NCBI RefSeq assembly: GCF_024972775.1
Contig: NZ_CP092282.1
Coordinates: 1,729,001 to 1,793,000 of the forward strand
Direction: 5' to 3'
From: Dehalobacter sp. DCM
GTDB taxonomy: Bacteria; Bacillota; Desulfitobacteriia; Desulfitobacteriales; Syntrophobotulaceae
DNA: 64,000 bases
The notes beneath the pieces were generated by a model. That model did not search any database. It was given only the letters and a program-made list of their open reading frames with translations, and was not told where the DNA came from. The translations under genes were made by a program, and so were the position numbers. Shown here piece by piece: positions 44,499 through 53,873 of this stretch. Numbering within the stretch: the stretch's first letter is position 1; each line of letters opens with the position of its first letter.

Positions 44499-44963
44499 TT
44501 AATTGGCTTTCTTTGTCGGGCGAACGAACAGCAAGTCCAAAGAAACCAACAACAGAATGGCAATCAGTATTTTTTCCACACTATAATTGGAATGACCTGA
44601 CGAATCCAGCGATAAAGGCGAAACAGGCCATGCTGAAGCCCCTTGGGTCACTGGCAGTGGCAATGTTGCTGTGAGCACAGCAGGCCCCAGTTTTTGGGGT
44701 TGAGCAGGAATAACCGGAATTGGTTTAGAAGAATTTAGTGGAATCCCCGAAAAATATGATGGGCTGATCGCACCGGGATACGTATTTAGCCTGTATCCGG
44801 TATCCGCACCGGATCTATATCCGCTATACGAATAAGGCTTGTAAAAAGATGGATGCGTTATATACGGAGAATAAATTGGATAGCTCAGCGCTGTATGGTT
44901 TATTCTCCGTTGGTTTATCAACGTAAAATCATACTGTTTTTTTGAAAAAAGGTTGTTACTCAT
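44499..44963 (-). CDS. Tyr/Pro/Ser-rich protein with C-terminal helix, probable spore protein
   Basis: The 154-residue protein was not recognised. The N-terminal half is rich in Tyr, Ser and Pro (YPIYSPYITHPSFYKPYSYS), followed by a Pro-rich middle and one hydrophobic helix near residues 132-145. CAGGAGAT precedes the ATG. A perfect mother-cell sigma (E/K) -10 lies upstream, and it ends five bases from spoVAF on the other strand. Composition and context suggest a spore coat or outer membrane protein. Confidence 0.7.
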   Translation of the reverse strand: MSNNLFSKKQYDFTLINQRRINHTALSYPIYSPYITHPSFYKPYSYSGYRSGADTGYRLNTYPGAISPSYFSGIPLNSSKPIPVIPAQPQKLGPAVLTATLPLPVTQGASAWPVSPLSLDSSGHSNYSVEKILIAILLLVSLDLLFVRPTKKAN

Positions 44964-44988
44964 TGATAATCTCCTGTTAGAATAACGA

Positions 44989-44997
44989 TAACATATG
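44989..44997 (-). promoter_or_regulatory. Sigma-E/K-type -10 element
   Basis: Read on the minus strand, CATATGTTA fits CATAnnnTA, with an AC dinucleotide 15 nt upstream as in sigma-K promoters. It lies 26 nt before the start of the Tyr-rich gene. Confidence 0.45.
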
Positions 44998-45078
44998 ATA
45001 AGATAAGAATGGGTACATGATAATATATTGCTTTAAATGCCATGTTGACACATTAATGGGAATAAAAGGAGTAATATC

Positions 45079-45372
45079 ATGATTATTGGTTTTGGCTTTG
45101 GTAGTCCATTGATGGCCTTATTAATGCTGATTATAACCGCTTCACTTTCTTACTTCATTTTTAAGGCCATTCGGGGCCGGCAGGTTAACCACGATGGCCG
45201 CTTTCACGGAGATTATATCGATGTTTATCCGGAGCAAAACACGGAAGAAGTGAAAGCCCAAATGCGGGATTACTACCAGGAACAAAGAAGACACGCCCGT
45301 GAAATGATGCGGGAATATGATCTTACGGACGAAGAAATAGAAAAAAGGATCGAACAGGAAATGAAAAAATAA
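45079..45372 (+). CDS. Small membrane protein with charged C-terminus
   Basis: The 97-residue protein has one N-terminal hydrophobic helix (about residues 8-30) and a long, very charged helical C-terminus (EEVKAQMRDYYQEQRRHARE, then EEIEKRIEQEMKK). It was not recognised. AAAAGGAG precedes the ATG. Its location next to spore genes is suggestive only. Confidence 0.7.
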   Translation: MIIGFGFGSPLMALLMLIITASLSYFIFKAIRGRQVNHDGRFHGDYIDVYPEQNTEEVKAQMRDYYQEQRRHAREMMREYDLTDEEIEKRIEQEMKK

Positions 45373-45447
45373 AGTTTATACATATTTCTTTTTTTAGCGC
45401 GAGTTTTGCGATACAATAGTTGAGGATATTTCCAACAGGAGGAAGAA

Positions 45448-45795
45448 ATGGACGAAAAATTAGCAAAACTAATGGAATATCTTCAAATGGAGACAGAAAT
45501 CCCCTTTGAAGAATTCAAATCGTATTATTCCGGCGTGATCGAGCTTCTAAACAAGGAATACAATGAAATGGATCAGAGCACATTGCTCAAGGCCAAGTAT
45601 ATTTGTTCGATCGTACAGGCGAATGCGGAGTCGCGTTCCCATCGGAGCAAGATCAACGGGAAGCATTTTAAAAAGATGGCGTCAAAGTGTGGTTTCTGGT
45701 CTGATGCTATCGATTTTCGGCTAAAAAAAGAAGGATTGAGTCAGGATGAAATCGATGCGGCCATGAGCCAGTTTAATAAGCAATCTGAAGAGTAA
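45448..45795 (+). CDS. Small soluble helical protein of unknown function
   Basis: The 115-residue protein is mostly alpha-helical and charged. It was not recognised. CAGGAGG lies 6 nt before the ATG, and a terminator follows 48 nt after the stop, so it looks like a real single gene. Confidence 0.7.
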   Translation: MDEKLAKLMEYLQMETEIPFEEFKSYYSGVIELLNKEYNEMDQSTLLKAKYICSIVQANAESRSHRSKINGKHFKKMASKCGFWSDAIDFRLKKEGLSQDEIDAAMSQFNKQSEE

Positions 45796-45843
45796 TGCGC
45801 TGTCCTATCCAAGATAAGACATGGCTTTACTTTTGTTCTTGAG

Positions 45844-45881
45844 ATATCCTGTCATGCACGGCACAGCAGGATATTTTTTTA
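45844..45881 (+). terminator. Terminator
   Basis: ATATCCTG and CAGGATAT form a perfect 8-bp stem with a 15-nt loop, followed by seven Ts. Confidence 0.85.
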
Positions 45882-46069
45882 AGTAAAACAAAGGTCGTGC
45901 TTGGATACAATTGGTGTATCCTCACGGATTGAAGTGCAATGATTTGGATGGAAGAAATATGGGTCTTGGCGGTGAACCGTGGCAGATCGAACGCGCTATG
46001 GCTTGGTTGCTCAGGGGTATTTAAAGATGATATAATTTTCGAAAAGGGTTAGTGATAGAGGAATTATTG

Positions 46070-48631
46070 ATGAAAATCATTCTTTCACACCAGTTTCTTG
46101 ATTTTGACGCGCTGGCCTCAATGGTGGCTGCACAAAAATTATATCCGGATGCCATCTTGGTTATTGACGGAAAACAGGGTTCTTACGTCCAGGAGTTTTT
46201 TGCTTTGGCTAAAGAACATTTGCCCTGCTATCGTCTCAAGGATATTCCAATTGAACAGATTGATAAGATCATCCTGGTGGATACGCAGGATATCCACCGG
46301 AGTGTGCCCAATAAAGGCATTGTACAGCAGCTCAAGGATATTCCCTTGGAGGTTATTGATCATCATCCCGTGATCGAATCCAGTCATGAGAATTGGACGA
46401 TCGATATGGTTGGAGCGTGCACTACAATTCTGGTGGAACGCATACGAAAGCAGGGCATTGCCATTACGCATTTCGAAGCGACGCTGATGGCGTTAGGAAT
46501 ATATGACGATACCGGCAGCCTCCTTTTTGAAAATACCACACCGAGGGATTTACAGGCAGCTGCTTTTTTGCTGGAAAACGGGGCTCAATTAACTGTCATC
46601 ACGGAATATTTGTATAAACCCTTAACCGTGGAGCAACGGGAGTTATTTCAACAACTGCTGGATAATGGCACTATTGAAAAATACAATGGCATTTCTGTCT
46701 ATATCACGTATGCCGAATGCGAAGAGTATTTTTCCGGTCTGGCCCAGCTGGCTGAACGGATACGTAAAATCGAGAACGCGGATGTATTTTTTCTTGTGGT
46801 CAAAATGGTTGATAGGGTCTATATTGTATCCAGGGTTATGGGTGTTGCGCTGCCAGTCAATATCATCCTGAAGCCTTTCAACGGCGGCGGCCACGAAAAA
46901 GCGGCTTCGGCTGTGATCAAAGATGCCGAAGTACCCACAGTCATTCGACTTCTTCAAGAGGAAATACGACTTCGGGCGGATAGGCCAAATACGGTCAGGG
47001 ATATCATGAGCTACCCAGTGAAAACAGTCCATCCCGAAACGTCCATCGAAGAAGTCAGCGAGATGCTACTAAAGTATGGACATACGGGGCTGCCGGTGGT
47101 TCAGGAGCAGAAGTTGGTAGGCATTATCTCTCGCCGGGACGTGGACAAGGCATATAAACATGGATTACTGCATGCTCCCGTTAAGGGGTTTATGACCCGG
47201 GAGGTCATCACGGTTAATCCGGACATGGGCTGGGATGAAGTGCAGCGGCTGATGATTCTGCATGATATCGGCAGGATTCCTGTCATCGAAAACGAGAACC
47301 TCGTCGGGATCGTCTCCCGATCGGATATGATGCGGCTGGTATTTGGAAGTGTTGTACCCACAACCCTTGAACTCGCCAGAGACAGAAGCATTGCGCGCAG
47401 GGAAGAAAACCTCAAGCTGATTGAAACGCTGCCGCAGGATATCCAGAATTACCTGAAACTAAGCAGAGAAATCGCTGGTCAGCTGGGATGCAACGTATTT
47501 TTAGTCGGAGGATTTGTCAGAGATCTGCTCTTGCATACACCGAGCAATGATTTGGATATTGTCGTCGAGGGGAATGGTATCGCCTTTGCGCGAGGGCTGA
47601 GTAAGCGGCTGGACTATTTCCGTTTGATCCTACATGAATCATTTGGTACAGCGAGCTTGATTTTCAGAAATGGAACACATATCGACATCGCCGGTACCCG
47701 TAGGGAGGATTATGAGTTCCCTGGCGCGCTTCCGGTTGTTGAGGAATCAAAACTTAAGGACGATTTATTCCGCCGTGATTTTACGATCAATGCCATGGCA
47801 TTAAGTTTGAATGAAGGTTTTTTTGGAGACATTATCGATTATTACGGGGGTTACCGCGATCTACAGCAAAGGGAGATCCGATTTTTACACAATCTCAGTT
47901 TCATCGATGATCCAACCCGGATCCTCAGAGCGATCCGTTTTGCCGGGCGTTATGGTTTTAAACTCGCCAAAGTGACCCAAGATGCCATACCAATTGCTTT
48001 GAAGGAAAATGTCTTGGCGAATGTAAGTGCCGATCGTTTCAGCGAAGAATTTCTGCTTATATTTAAAGAACAGCACTTCACGCAAATGGTTAGGGACCTG
48101 AATCGTTATGGTGTGCTCAAAGCCTGGTTTCAGAAAGATTATCTCTGGAATGATGATGTCTGGAATGATAACGAAATGGAAAATGCCCAGGATCAGTCCC
48201 TGGCTGTAAGATGGCTGATGAGCATTAAAAATGTTGACCTCACCGGGATCAAGGAAATTCTAAATAAGCTTAATCTTCCAAAATCGCTGCAGAGAATTAC
48301 AGTACGCTACGGCATGTTACGAGAGGAACTTCACCAGAAAAATCTGCAGGATATGGTCGGTGTTGATGAGATCCTTAGCGGAACGCCGGAGTTACTGTTA
48401 GCGGTTTTGAAGCAGCATGACGAATTTGCAGACATCCTGAATAAATATGAAGCACTCCTCCAGGGGATACAGATACAGGTAACCGGCAAAGATCTCATCC
48501 AGCGTGGCGTCAGGGAGGGACCGGAAATAGGATGCATTCTAAAGCAAATCCGTGCCGGTTGGCTTACCGGGAAAATACACAATACGGCCGACGAGGAGAT
48601 TTTTTTAAACGATTTGCTGAAAAATCGATAA
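46070..48631 (+). CDS. DHH-CBS-tRNA nucleotidyltransferase/poly(A) polymerase-family protein
   Basis: The 853-residue protein has three parts: an N-terminal DHH phosphoesterase with DTQDIHR and DHHP (about residues 1-300), two CBS domains (about 310-425), and a class II nucleotidyltransferase head with LVGGFVRDLLL and the catalytic DLDIV near residue 500, followed by its RNA-binding helical region. Such A-adding or CCA-adding enzymes with CBS domains occur in clostridia. ATG at 46070 has GAGG upstream; GTG at 46052 is an alternative. Whether it adds CC, A or CCA to tRNA cannot be settled by eye. Confidence 0.9.
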   Translation: MKIILSHQFLDFDALASMVAAQKLYPDAILVIDGKQGSYVQEFFALAKEHLPCYRLKDIPIEQIDKIILVDTQDIHRSVPNKGIVQQLKDIPLEVIDHHPVIESSHENWTIDMVGACTTILVERIRKQGIAITHFEATLMALGIYDDTGSLLFENTTPRDLQAAAFLLENGAQLTVITEYLYKPLTVEQRELFQQLLDNGTIEKYNGISVYITYAECEEYFSGLAQLAERIRKIENADVFFLVVKMVDRVYIVSRVMGVALPVNIILKPFNGGGHEKAASAVIKDAEVPTVIRLLQEEIRLRADRPNTVRDIMSYPVKTVHPETSIEEVSEMLLKYGHTGLPVVQEQKLVGIISRRDVDKAYKHGLLHAPVKGFMTREVITVNPDMGWDEVQRLMILHDIGRIPVIENENLVGIVSRSDMMRLVFGSVVPTTLELARDRSIARREENLKLIETLPQDIQNYLKLSREIAGQLGCNVFLVGGFVRDLLLHTPSNDLDIVVEGNGIAFARGLSKRLDYFRLILHESFGTASLIFRNGTHIDIAGTRREDYEFPGALPVVEESKLKDDLFRRDFTINAMALSLNEGFFGDIIDYYGGYRDLQQREIRFLHNLSFIDDPTRILRAIRFAGRYGFKLAKVTQDAIPIALKENVLANVSADRFSEEFLLIFKEQHFTQMVRDLNRYGVLKAWFQKDYLWNDDVWNDNEMENAQDQSLAVRWLMSIKNVDLTGIKEILNKLNLPKSLQRITVRYGMLREELHQKNLQDMVGVDEILSGTPELLLAVLKQHDEFADILNKYEALLQGIQIQVTGKDLIQRGVREGPEIGCILKQIRAGWLTGKIHNTADEEIFLNDLLKNR

Positions 48632-48757
48632 TCGTAATTGAAAAATTGTGTGTTATACTAATAAATGGTTATAGTGTATTAATTGAGGAAAGAAGATACA
48701 CGTTGTTTTAAATAGAAATGACAAATTACTATGAAGTCTGAAGGGAGTTATTTAAAA

Positions 48758-49732
48758 TTGAAAAACAGGATCTTTAGCGGTATGCGGCCAACGGGTTCGC
48801 TCCATATTGGACATTTGAGTGTCTTACAGAACTGGGCAGCGCTCCAGGATGAATATGATTGCTTTTATGGCATTGTGGACTGGCATGCCTTAACAACAGG
48901 ATACGAAGACAAATTGAATCTTAAGGCGTTAATAAAAGAGATCGCCTTGGATTGGCTGAGCGTTGGTATCGATCCTGAGAAAAGCGCTGTATTTGTGCAG
49001 TCTCATGTCAAAGAGCATGCGGAGCTGCATCTGCTCTTCTCGATGTTCACACCGATGTCATGGCTGGAGAGGGTACCGACATATAAAGATCAGATCCAAC
49101 AGTTGGGCGCCGACGGAAAAGATCTGCATACGTATGGCTTTTTAGGCTACCCTTTGCTGCAGGCAGCAGACATCCTTGTCTATAAAGCGAAGGCAGTTCC
49201 GGTGGGCGAAGATCAAATCCCCCACATCGAACTGTGTCGTGAGGTCGGGCGCCGTTTCAACTTCTTGTATGGCAATGTCTTTCCTGAACCCCAGGCGCTC
49301 ATTGGTAAGGTGCCGCTTTTACCGGGTGTTGACGGACGAAAAATGAGCAAAAGCTATAATAATGCCATATCGCTGACGGCGTCTACAGAAGAGGTGAACG
49401 CCCGAGTAAAACAGATGATCACGGACCCGGCACGCCTGCGTAAGGATGATCCAGGCCATCCGGAGGTTTGTGTGGTGGCAAAATTCCATCACATCTATAC
49501 ACCGGATGCAGAACGGATCACAGAGGAATGCACCGCCGGTAAAGTCGGCTGTGTTGCCTGTAAGAAATATCTTGCGGAAAACCTGAATAACGTACTTGAA
49601 CCTTACAGAGTACGACGGAATTTCTGGGATGAAGACGGAAAAGTCGAACGGGTCCTGCTTGAGGGTGCTGAAAAGGCCAGAGCGACTGCAGCTGAAACGC
49701 TGAAAGAAGTTCGGCAAGCTATTGGTGTCTGA
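48758..49732 (+). CDS. trpS: Tryptophanyl-tRNA synthetase
   Basis: The 324-residue class I synthetase has the HIGH-type motif GSLHIGHLSVLQNW near residue 13 and KMSKS in DGRKMSKSYNN. The chain begins with NRIFSGMRPTG, as in other TrpS. TTG at 48758 is preferred because AAGGGAG lies 10 nt upstream; ATG at 48731 lacks an RBS. It overlaps scpA by one base. No T-box was found upstream. Confidence 0.95.
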   Translation: MKNRIFSGMRPTGSLHIGHLSVLQNWAALQDEYDCFYGIVDWHALTTGYEDKLNLKALIKEIALDWLSVGIDPEKSAVFVQSHVKEHAELHLLFSMFTPMSWLERVPTYKDQIQQLGADGKDLHTYGFLGYPLLQAADILVYKAKAVPVGEDQIPHIELCREVGRRFNFLYGNVFPEPQALIGKVPLLPGVDGRKMSKSYNNAISLTASTEEVNARVKQMITDPARLRKDDPGHPEVCVVAKFHHIYTPDAERITEECTAGKVGCVACKKYLAENLNNVLEPYRVRRNFWDEDGKVERVLLEGAEKARATAAETLKEVRQAIGV

Positions 49733-50505
49733 TGGAAGCCAAAAATACTGCGCCCTATGTTGAAGTCCCGTCCTTTCAAGGCCCTCTTGATTTACTGCTG
49801 CATTTGATTCAAGAGCATAAGGTCGATATCTATGATATTCCGATCGCACTGATTGCCGATCAGTTCATTGCTACCGTCCGTAAAATGGAAGCATTGGATA
49901 TGGAGGTTACGACGGAATTTCTAGTACTCGCCGCGCAGCTGCTTTACCTTAAATCCAGGCAATTGCTGCCAAAACCACAGAAAACAGAGGAAGAGCTGCT
50001 GCTGGAAGAGGAAATGAAACACGACTTGGTCGAAAGACTTGTGACGTATCGGGCTTTTAAAAGCCTTGCTTCCTATTTGGGATCGAAAGAAGCAACCCTA
50101 GGCAACCGGTATTTTCGGGAAATCGATATGGATGAGATCATGTCAAAGATCCCCCACCCAGACCCGTTGAACGGCGTTGAGATGTCGGATTTGATCCGGG
50201 CTTTTGAAAATATCTTGAGCCGAATTGAAAAAGGCGAAGATATACAGTACATGCAGGTTGAAGAAATTCCCGTGGAGATGATGACGAATGATATCCTGCG
50301 CCGCATGATCATCCATCCGCAGGGGATGCGATTCAGTCAGCTCTTAAGATATGCGACACGGGTAGAGATTGTCGTTGCTTTCATGGCTATACTGGAGTTG
50401 TTGAAAGACGGAAAAATCCGAGCGGAACAAAGCGAGGAAAAGAACGAAATATTCATAGTCCCGACAGAAAAAGCGTGGGATATTCGGAATGAGGAGTCGG
50501 TATGA
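49732..50505 (+). CDS. scpA: Segregation and condensation protein A
   Basis: The 257-residue kleisin starts PSFQGPLDLLLHLIQEHKVDIYDIP (in parts), the conserved N-terminus that binds SMC, and has a C-terminal winged helix. It bridges SMC heads with ScpB. TGATG couples it to trpS and ATGA couples it to scpB. Confidence 0.95.
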   Translation: MEAKNTAPYVEVPSFQGPLDLLLHLIQEHKVDIYDIPIALIADQFIATVRKMEALDMEVTTEFLVLAAQLLYLKSRQLLPKPQKTEEELLLEEEMKHDLVERLVTYRAFKSLASYLGSKEATLGNRYFREIDMDEIMSKIPHPDPLNGVEMSDLIRAFENILSRIEKGEDIQYMQVEEIPVEMMTNDILRRMIIHPQGMRFSQLLRYATRVEIVVAFMAILELLKDGKIRAEQSEEKNEIFIVPTEKAWDIRNEESV

Positions 50506-51215
50506 TACTGTTTCAGGATACGGAGATTGCGGCACTGGAAGCGCTGTTGTTTGTGGCTAAAGAACCACTGAGTATACAGCGGCTTGCAGAAATATTGGAG
50601 ATACCTGCGGAAGACGTCCCCGAGTTGATTCAGGTTTTAAAGGAACGCTATGAGACACCCGCCAGCGGATTTACCATGATAGAGCTGGAGGATGGATTTC
50701 GTTTGGGTACAAAGCCGGAATTAGCCGGTTATATCGAGGTCTTATACAAACAGCCATCTCAGACGCTTTCCAATGCAGCCTTGGAAGTGCTTTCGATTAT
50801 TGCCTACAAACAACCGGTCACACGAGGGGAAATCGATTTTATCCGAGGCGTTCAATCTGACCGGGCACTGGCAACATTAGTGGAAAAAGGGTTAGCCAAG
50901 GAAATCGGACGTAAAGATGGTCCGGGAAGGCCGATTCTTTTCGGAACCACAGAGGATTTTCTTCTGCACTTTGGTTTGAGATCACTCCAGGAGCTTCCGA
51001 CCCTCACACGACCTGAGGAAGACGAAGCGGAAGAGGATAACGATAACGATAAAGCTGTCACAGACACAGCAGGGGAGCCGTTCGTACACGCTGAAATCGG
51101 CGAGAAAACAGAACCACTCGAAGTAGATGATCATGAAGCACAAGAAAAAGTACCTCAACACAGTGAGGATGAGATAGAACCTGGAGATACATTCGTAGAA
51201 TCGCGGAAGAATTAA
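50502..51215 (+). CDS. scpB: Segregation and condensation protein B
   Basis: The 237-residue protein has two winged-helix domains; the second contains LSIIAYKQPVTRGEIDFIRG. About 60 C-terminal residues form an acidic, low-complexity tail (EEDEAEEDNDNDK), longer than usual. It binds the middle of ScpA in the condensin complex. It overlaps scpA by four bases. Confidence 0.94.
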   Translation: MILFQDTEIAALEALLFVAKEPLSIQRLAEILEIPAEDVPELIQVLKERYETPASGFTMIELEDGFRLGTKPELAGYIEVLYKQPSQTLSNAALEVLSIIAYKQPVTRGEIDFIRGVQSDRALATLVEKGLAKEIGRKDGPGRPILFGTTEDFLLHFGLRSLQELPTLTRPEEDEAEEDNDNDKAVTDTAGEPFVHAEIGEKTEPLEVDDHEAQEKVPQHSEDEIEPGDTFVESRKN

Positions 51216-51248
51216 CTAATACGTGATTCTTATGTTGGAGGGATAGTA

Positions 51249-51818
51249 ATGTTTATACTTGGAATTGCAGGCAGCCCGCGCAAGGGCGGGAATACCGAAA
51301 CGTTGCTTGATGAAGCGTTAGCTTCAGCACAGGCCCAGGGTGCCCGCACAGAGAAGGTGTTACTCTCTTCCACGAGAATTGCTCCCTGTATGGGCTGCGG
51401 TGCCTGTGAAAGAACGGGCGAGTGCATCCAAAAGGATGGTATGCAGAAGCTGTACGACACGATTTTATCTGCAGATGTTATTCTTTTCGCATCACCGATT
51501 TACTTCTATTCCGTTTCAGGTACGGCAAAATGCGCGATTGACCGCACCCAAGCCCTGTGGTCCCGTAAATATAAACTAAAGGATGAACGGTACTACCAAA
51601 AGAAAAAAGGGTATTTCATCAGTGTGTCCGCGTCAAAAGGGGAACGCGTTTTTGAAGGCGCGCAATTAGTGATGAAATACTTCTTTGATGCAGCGGGTTA
51701 TGAGCTTACCGGTGAATTGTTAATTAAAGGGATTGACAGTAACGGTGAAATCAAAAAGCACCCGGCATATTTGCAGGCCGCGCGCGAACTTGGGGAAGAG
51801 GCTGCAGGTCGAACCTGA
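51249..51818 (+). CDS. NADPH-dependent FMN reductase/iron-sulfur flavoprotein-like
   Basis: The 189-residue flavodoxin-fold protein starts with FMN-phosphate motif GSPRKGGNTE and has CMGCGACERTGEC near residues 47-59, a cluster-binding motif of iron-sulfur flavoproteins, and SPIYFYSVSG. GGAGGG precedes the ATG. A general role in electron transfer or quinone reduction is all that can be said. Confidence 0.88.
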   Translation: MFILGIAGSPRKGGNTETLLDEALASAQAQGARTEKVLLSSTRIAPCMGCGACERTGECIQKDGMQKLYDTILSADVILFASPIYFYSVSGTAKCAIDRTQALWSRKYKLKDERYYQKKKGYFISVSASKGERVFEGAQLVMKYFFDAAGYELTGELLIKGIDSNGEIKKHPAYLQAARELGEEAAGRT

Positions 51819-52227
51819 CGGTGAAATAGCGTATAGCGTCGACGGATATTTGCGTATCCCTAGTATCCCTAGTACAACGTTCTCTAAATACCATGACAGA
51901 AGGATGTAATAATCTGGGCTGATCTGCATGCCACATTCCGCTTTCGGCTCTTGCGCCATCCTTGGCGCAAAGAGCCGCGCTACGCAATCCGTGCTCCGCT
52001 TGTCGCCGGAACTGTGGCACGCAGACCTGATTTGGGGTGTAAAGAAAATTATAGAATGCTGTACTAGTATCCCTAGTATCCCTAGTACCCTTAGTATCCT
52101 TAGTATCCATATGGATATTTAGGGATAACGTACAGGACTCAAGTATCATGGATACACGGAGACCGTGTGTTGTTTTTTATCGTTGGATGTGTTAAAATAG
52201 CACGATGCTAATTTCATATTATTTGGG
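51819..52227. repeat. Extragenic palindromic element with AGTATCCCT repeats
   Basis: This stretch holds no gene. TATCCCTAGTATCCCTAGTA occurs at 51854 and again near 52067, followed by decayed copies (CCCTTAGTATCCTTAGTATC). Between them lies an inverted repeat CTGCATGCCACATTCCG (51924-51940) versus its complement at 52007-52024, enclosing a hairpin GGCTCTTGCGCC/GGCGCAAAGAGCC (51946-51976). The whole is symmetrical and resembles a non-coding mobile or MITE-like element. Confidence 0.55.
52154..52178 (+). terminator. Terminator
   Basis: ACACGG-AGA-CCGTGT is followed by GTTGTTTTTT. It probably ends read-through from the flavoprotein gene before the riboswitch. Confidence 0.75.
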
Positions 52228-52433
52228 TAGAGGTGCGGGTATCAAGAGTAATTTTTCGGAGACGGCCGTCAATGAGGAATAATGAAAGGGATAACTGCCG
52301 AAGCTGAGTTCATAGCCAGTGAATTCAGCTGGGCTTGCATTTAATAAATGCAAGACTGTCATTCCGTTGGGAATGAAGCGCTATCCCGGACCATGAACAA
52401 GCCGGTATTATGCCGGCAGGATAGGAAATTTCT
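52228..52433 (+). promoter_or_regulatory. Lysine riboswitch (L box) aptamer
   Basis: The leader shows the family's conserved blocks in order: AGAGGTGCGG, ATCAAGAGTAA, GAAAGGGATAACTGCCGAAG, the P4 stem with AGCTGGGCTTGCATT, AATGCAAGACTGTCA, and GAAGCGCTATCC. It lies upstream of lysA, the last enzyme of lysine synthesis, and is followed by an intrinsic terminator. Lysine binding should stabilise the form that allows the terminator and shut off lysA. Confidence 0.95.
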
Positions 52434-52463
52434 GGTTTGCGGATAGTATCTGCAAACCTTTTT
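52434..52463 (+). terminator. Riboswitch-controlled terminator
   Basis: GGTTTGCGGATA and TATCTGCAAACC pair with one G-T, followed by TTTTT. It lies directly after the lysine aptamer and before lysA. Confidence 0.88.
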
Positions 52464-52534
52464 AGTATCTCAGAATAAGTCTACGGACGCTGTTATCATA
52501 CTTTTTGCTTCAATCTGAAGGAGGATATAAAAAA

Positions 52535-53788
52535 ATGACACAAAAAACATTGCCTTTTTCCAATCAGGAAATCGAAAAAATCGCACAAGAATACGGGACA
52601 CCATTTCATATCTATGATGAAAAAGCTATCAGAAATAATGTGCGCCGATTACAAACTGCATTTCAATGGAATCCGGGATTCAAAGAATATTTTGCAGTAA
52701 AGGCCACACCCAATCCCCACATTTTAAAACTATTGGCTGAAGAGGGAGCGGGTGCCGATTGCAGCTCGCTAGCCGAATTGCTATTGGCGGAAAAAGTGGG
52801 TTTAAGGGGAGAGCGTATTGTCTTTTCGTCCAACGATACACCCGGAGTCGAATACCGTAAAGCCAGGGAATTAGGCGCAATCATTAACCTTGACGATATT
52901 ACACATATCGATTTTTTAGCCAAAGAAGCCGGTATGCCGGAAATGATTTCGTTCCGCTTTAATCCGGGACCGTTGCGCAAAGGCGGCAATGACATTATCG
53001 GTAACCCGGAGGATGCTAAGTACGGGTTGACACGGGATCAAATGTTTGAAGCCTATAAGAAAGTCAAGGATTTAGGCGTGAAGCGATTTGGTCTTCACAC
53101 CATGGTGATTTCCAATGAATTGAATCCGGATTTCTTTGTAGAAACTGCCCGTATGATGTTTGATCTGGCATTGGATGTTAAAAAGATGCTGAATATTAAT
53201 ATCGAGATCATTAACCTTGGCGGAGGCATCGGCATACCTTACCGTCCGGAACAAAAAGCCGTCGATTTGGAATATGTCGGATACCGGATTAAGGAAGTCT
53301 ATGAGGAGATTATCATCCCGGCAGGAATTGCCCCGGTACGTGTGGTGATGGAATGCGGACGGATGATCACAGGCCCCTATGGCTACCTTGTGACACGGGC
53401 GTTGCATAAAAAAGAGACCTATAAGAACTATATCGGTCTGGATGCCTGCATGGCTGATCTGATGCGGCCTGCATTATACGGCGCTTACCACCATATTACT
53501 GTCGTCGGCAAAGAAGAACAGCCGCTGGACTATAAATATGATGTTACCGGCAGTTTGTGTGAGAACAATGATAAATTTGCGATTGACCGCATGCTGCCGA
53601 AAATCGATATCGGTGACCTGATTGTCATTCATGATGCCGGGGCTCACGGCCATGCCATGGGATTTAACTATAATGGAAAGCTGCGGTCCAAAGAACTGCT
53701 TCTGAAACCAGACGGTCGTGTTGACATAATCCGCAGAGCGGAGACCATCGACGATTACTTTGCAACACTGGATTTCTCCAAAATCTAA
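52535..53788 (+). CDS. lysA: Diaminopimelate decarboxylase-family protein
   Basis: The 417-residue fold-III PLP enzyme has the lysine in EYFAVKATPNP, HxxS-like loop residues, the glycine-rich NLGGGIGIPY, and the C-terminal active-site CENNDKFA. GAAGGAGG precedes the ATG at 52535. Control by a lysine riboswitch supports conversion of meso-diaminopimelate to lysine. The sequence is somewhat diverged from the Bacillus enzyme but the motifs are intact. Confidence 0.9.
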   Translation: MTQKTLPFSNQEIEKIAQEYGTPFHIYDEKAIRNNVRRLQTAFQWNPGFKEYFAVKATPNPHILKLLAEEGAGADCSSLAELLLAEKVGLRGERIVFSSNDTPGVEYRKARELGAIINLDDITHIDFLAKEAGMPEMISFRFNPGPLRKGGNDIIGNPEDAKYGLTRDQMFEAYKKVKDLGVKRFGLHTMVISNELNPDFFVETARMMFDLALDVKKMLNINIEIINLGGGIGIPYRPEQKAVDLEYVGYRIKEVYEEIIIPAGIAPVRVVMECGRMITGPYGYLVTRALHKKETYKNYIGLDACMADLMRPALYGAYHHITVVGKEEQPLDYKYDVTGSLCENNDKFAIDRMLPKIDIGDLIVIHDAGAHGHAMGFNYNGKLRSKELLLKPDGRVDIIRRAETIDDYFATLDFSKI

Positions 53789-53801
53789 GTTGTGACCGAA
53801 A

Positions 53802-53871
53802 CGGGGAGACAATGGGGACGTAGACCTTTGTCTCCTTTTTGGGGACAAAGGGCTCCCGTCCCATTGTCTCC
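53802..53871. repeat. Imperfect hairpin repeat, copy 1
   Basis: Two arms of about 31 nt built on GGAGACAATGGGGACGTAGA and its complement with several mismatches. The motif is shared with the perfect hairpin at 54002-54071. It belongs to a family of GGGGAC-rich palindromes that also fills 54072-54150. Confidence 0.75.
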
Positions 53872-53873
53872 TC

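Noticed and set aside
45882-46069. A tRNA or small RNA gene before the nucleotidyltransferase
   Set aside because: No cloverleaf or conserved T-loop GTTCRANYC could be formed; the short frame MIWMEE... there has no support.
51852-52127. CRISPR-like array
   Set aside because: The repeats are short, adjacent and unevenly decayed, without regular unique spacers or cas genes.
51751-52149. A 132-codon minus-strand frame with DTKDTKGTRDTRDT
   Set aside because: The repeats are just the translation of the AGTATCCCT units and palindromes, with no RBS or family match.
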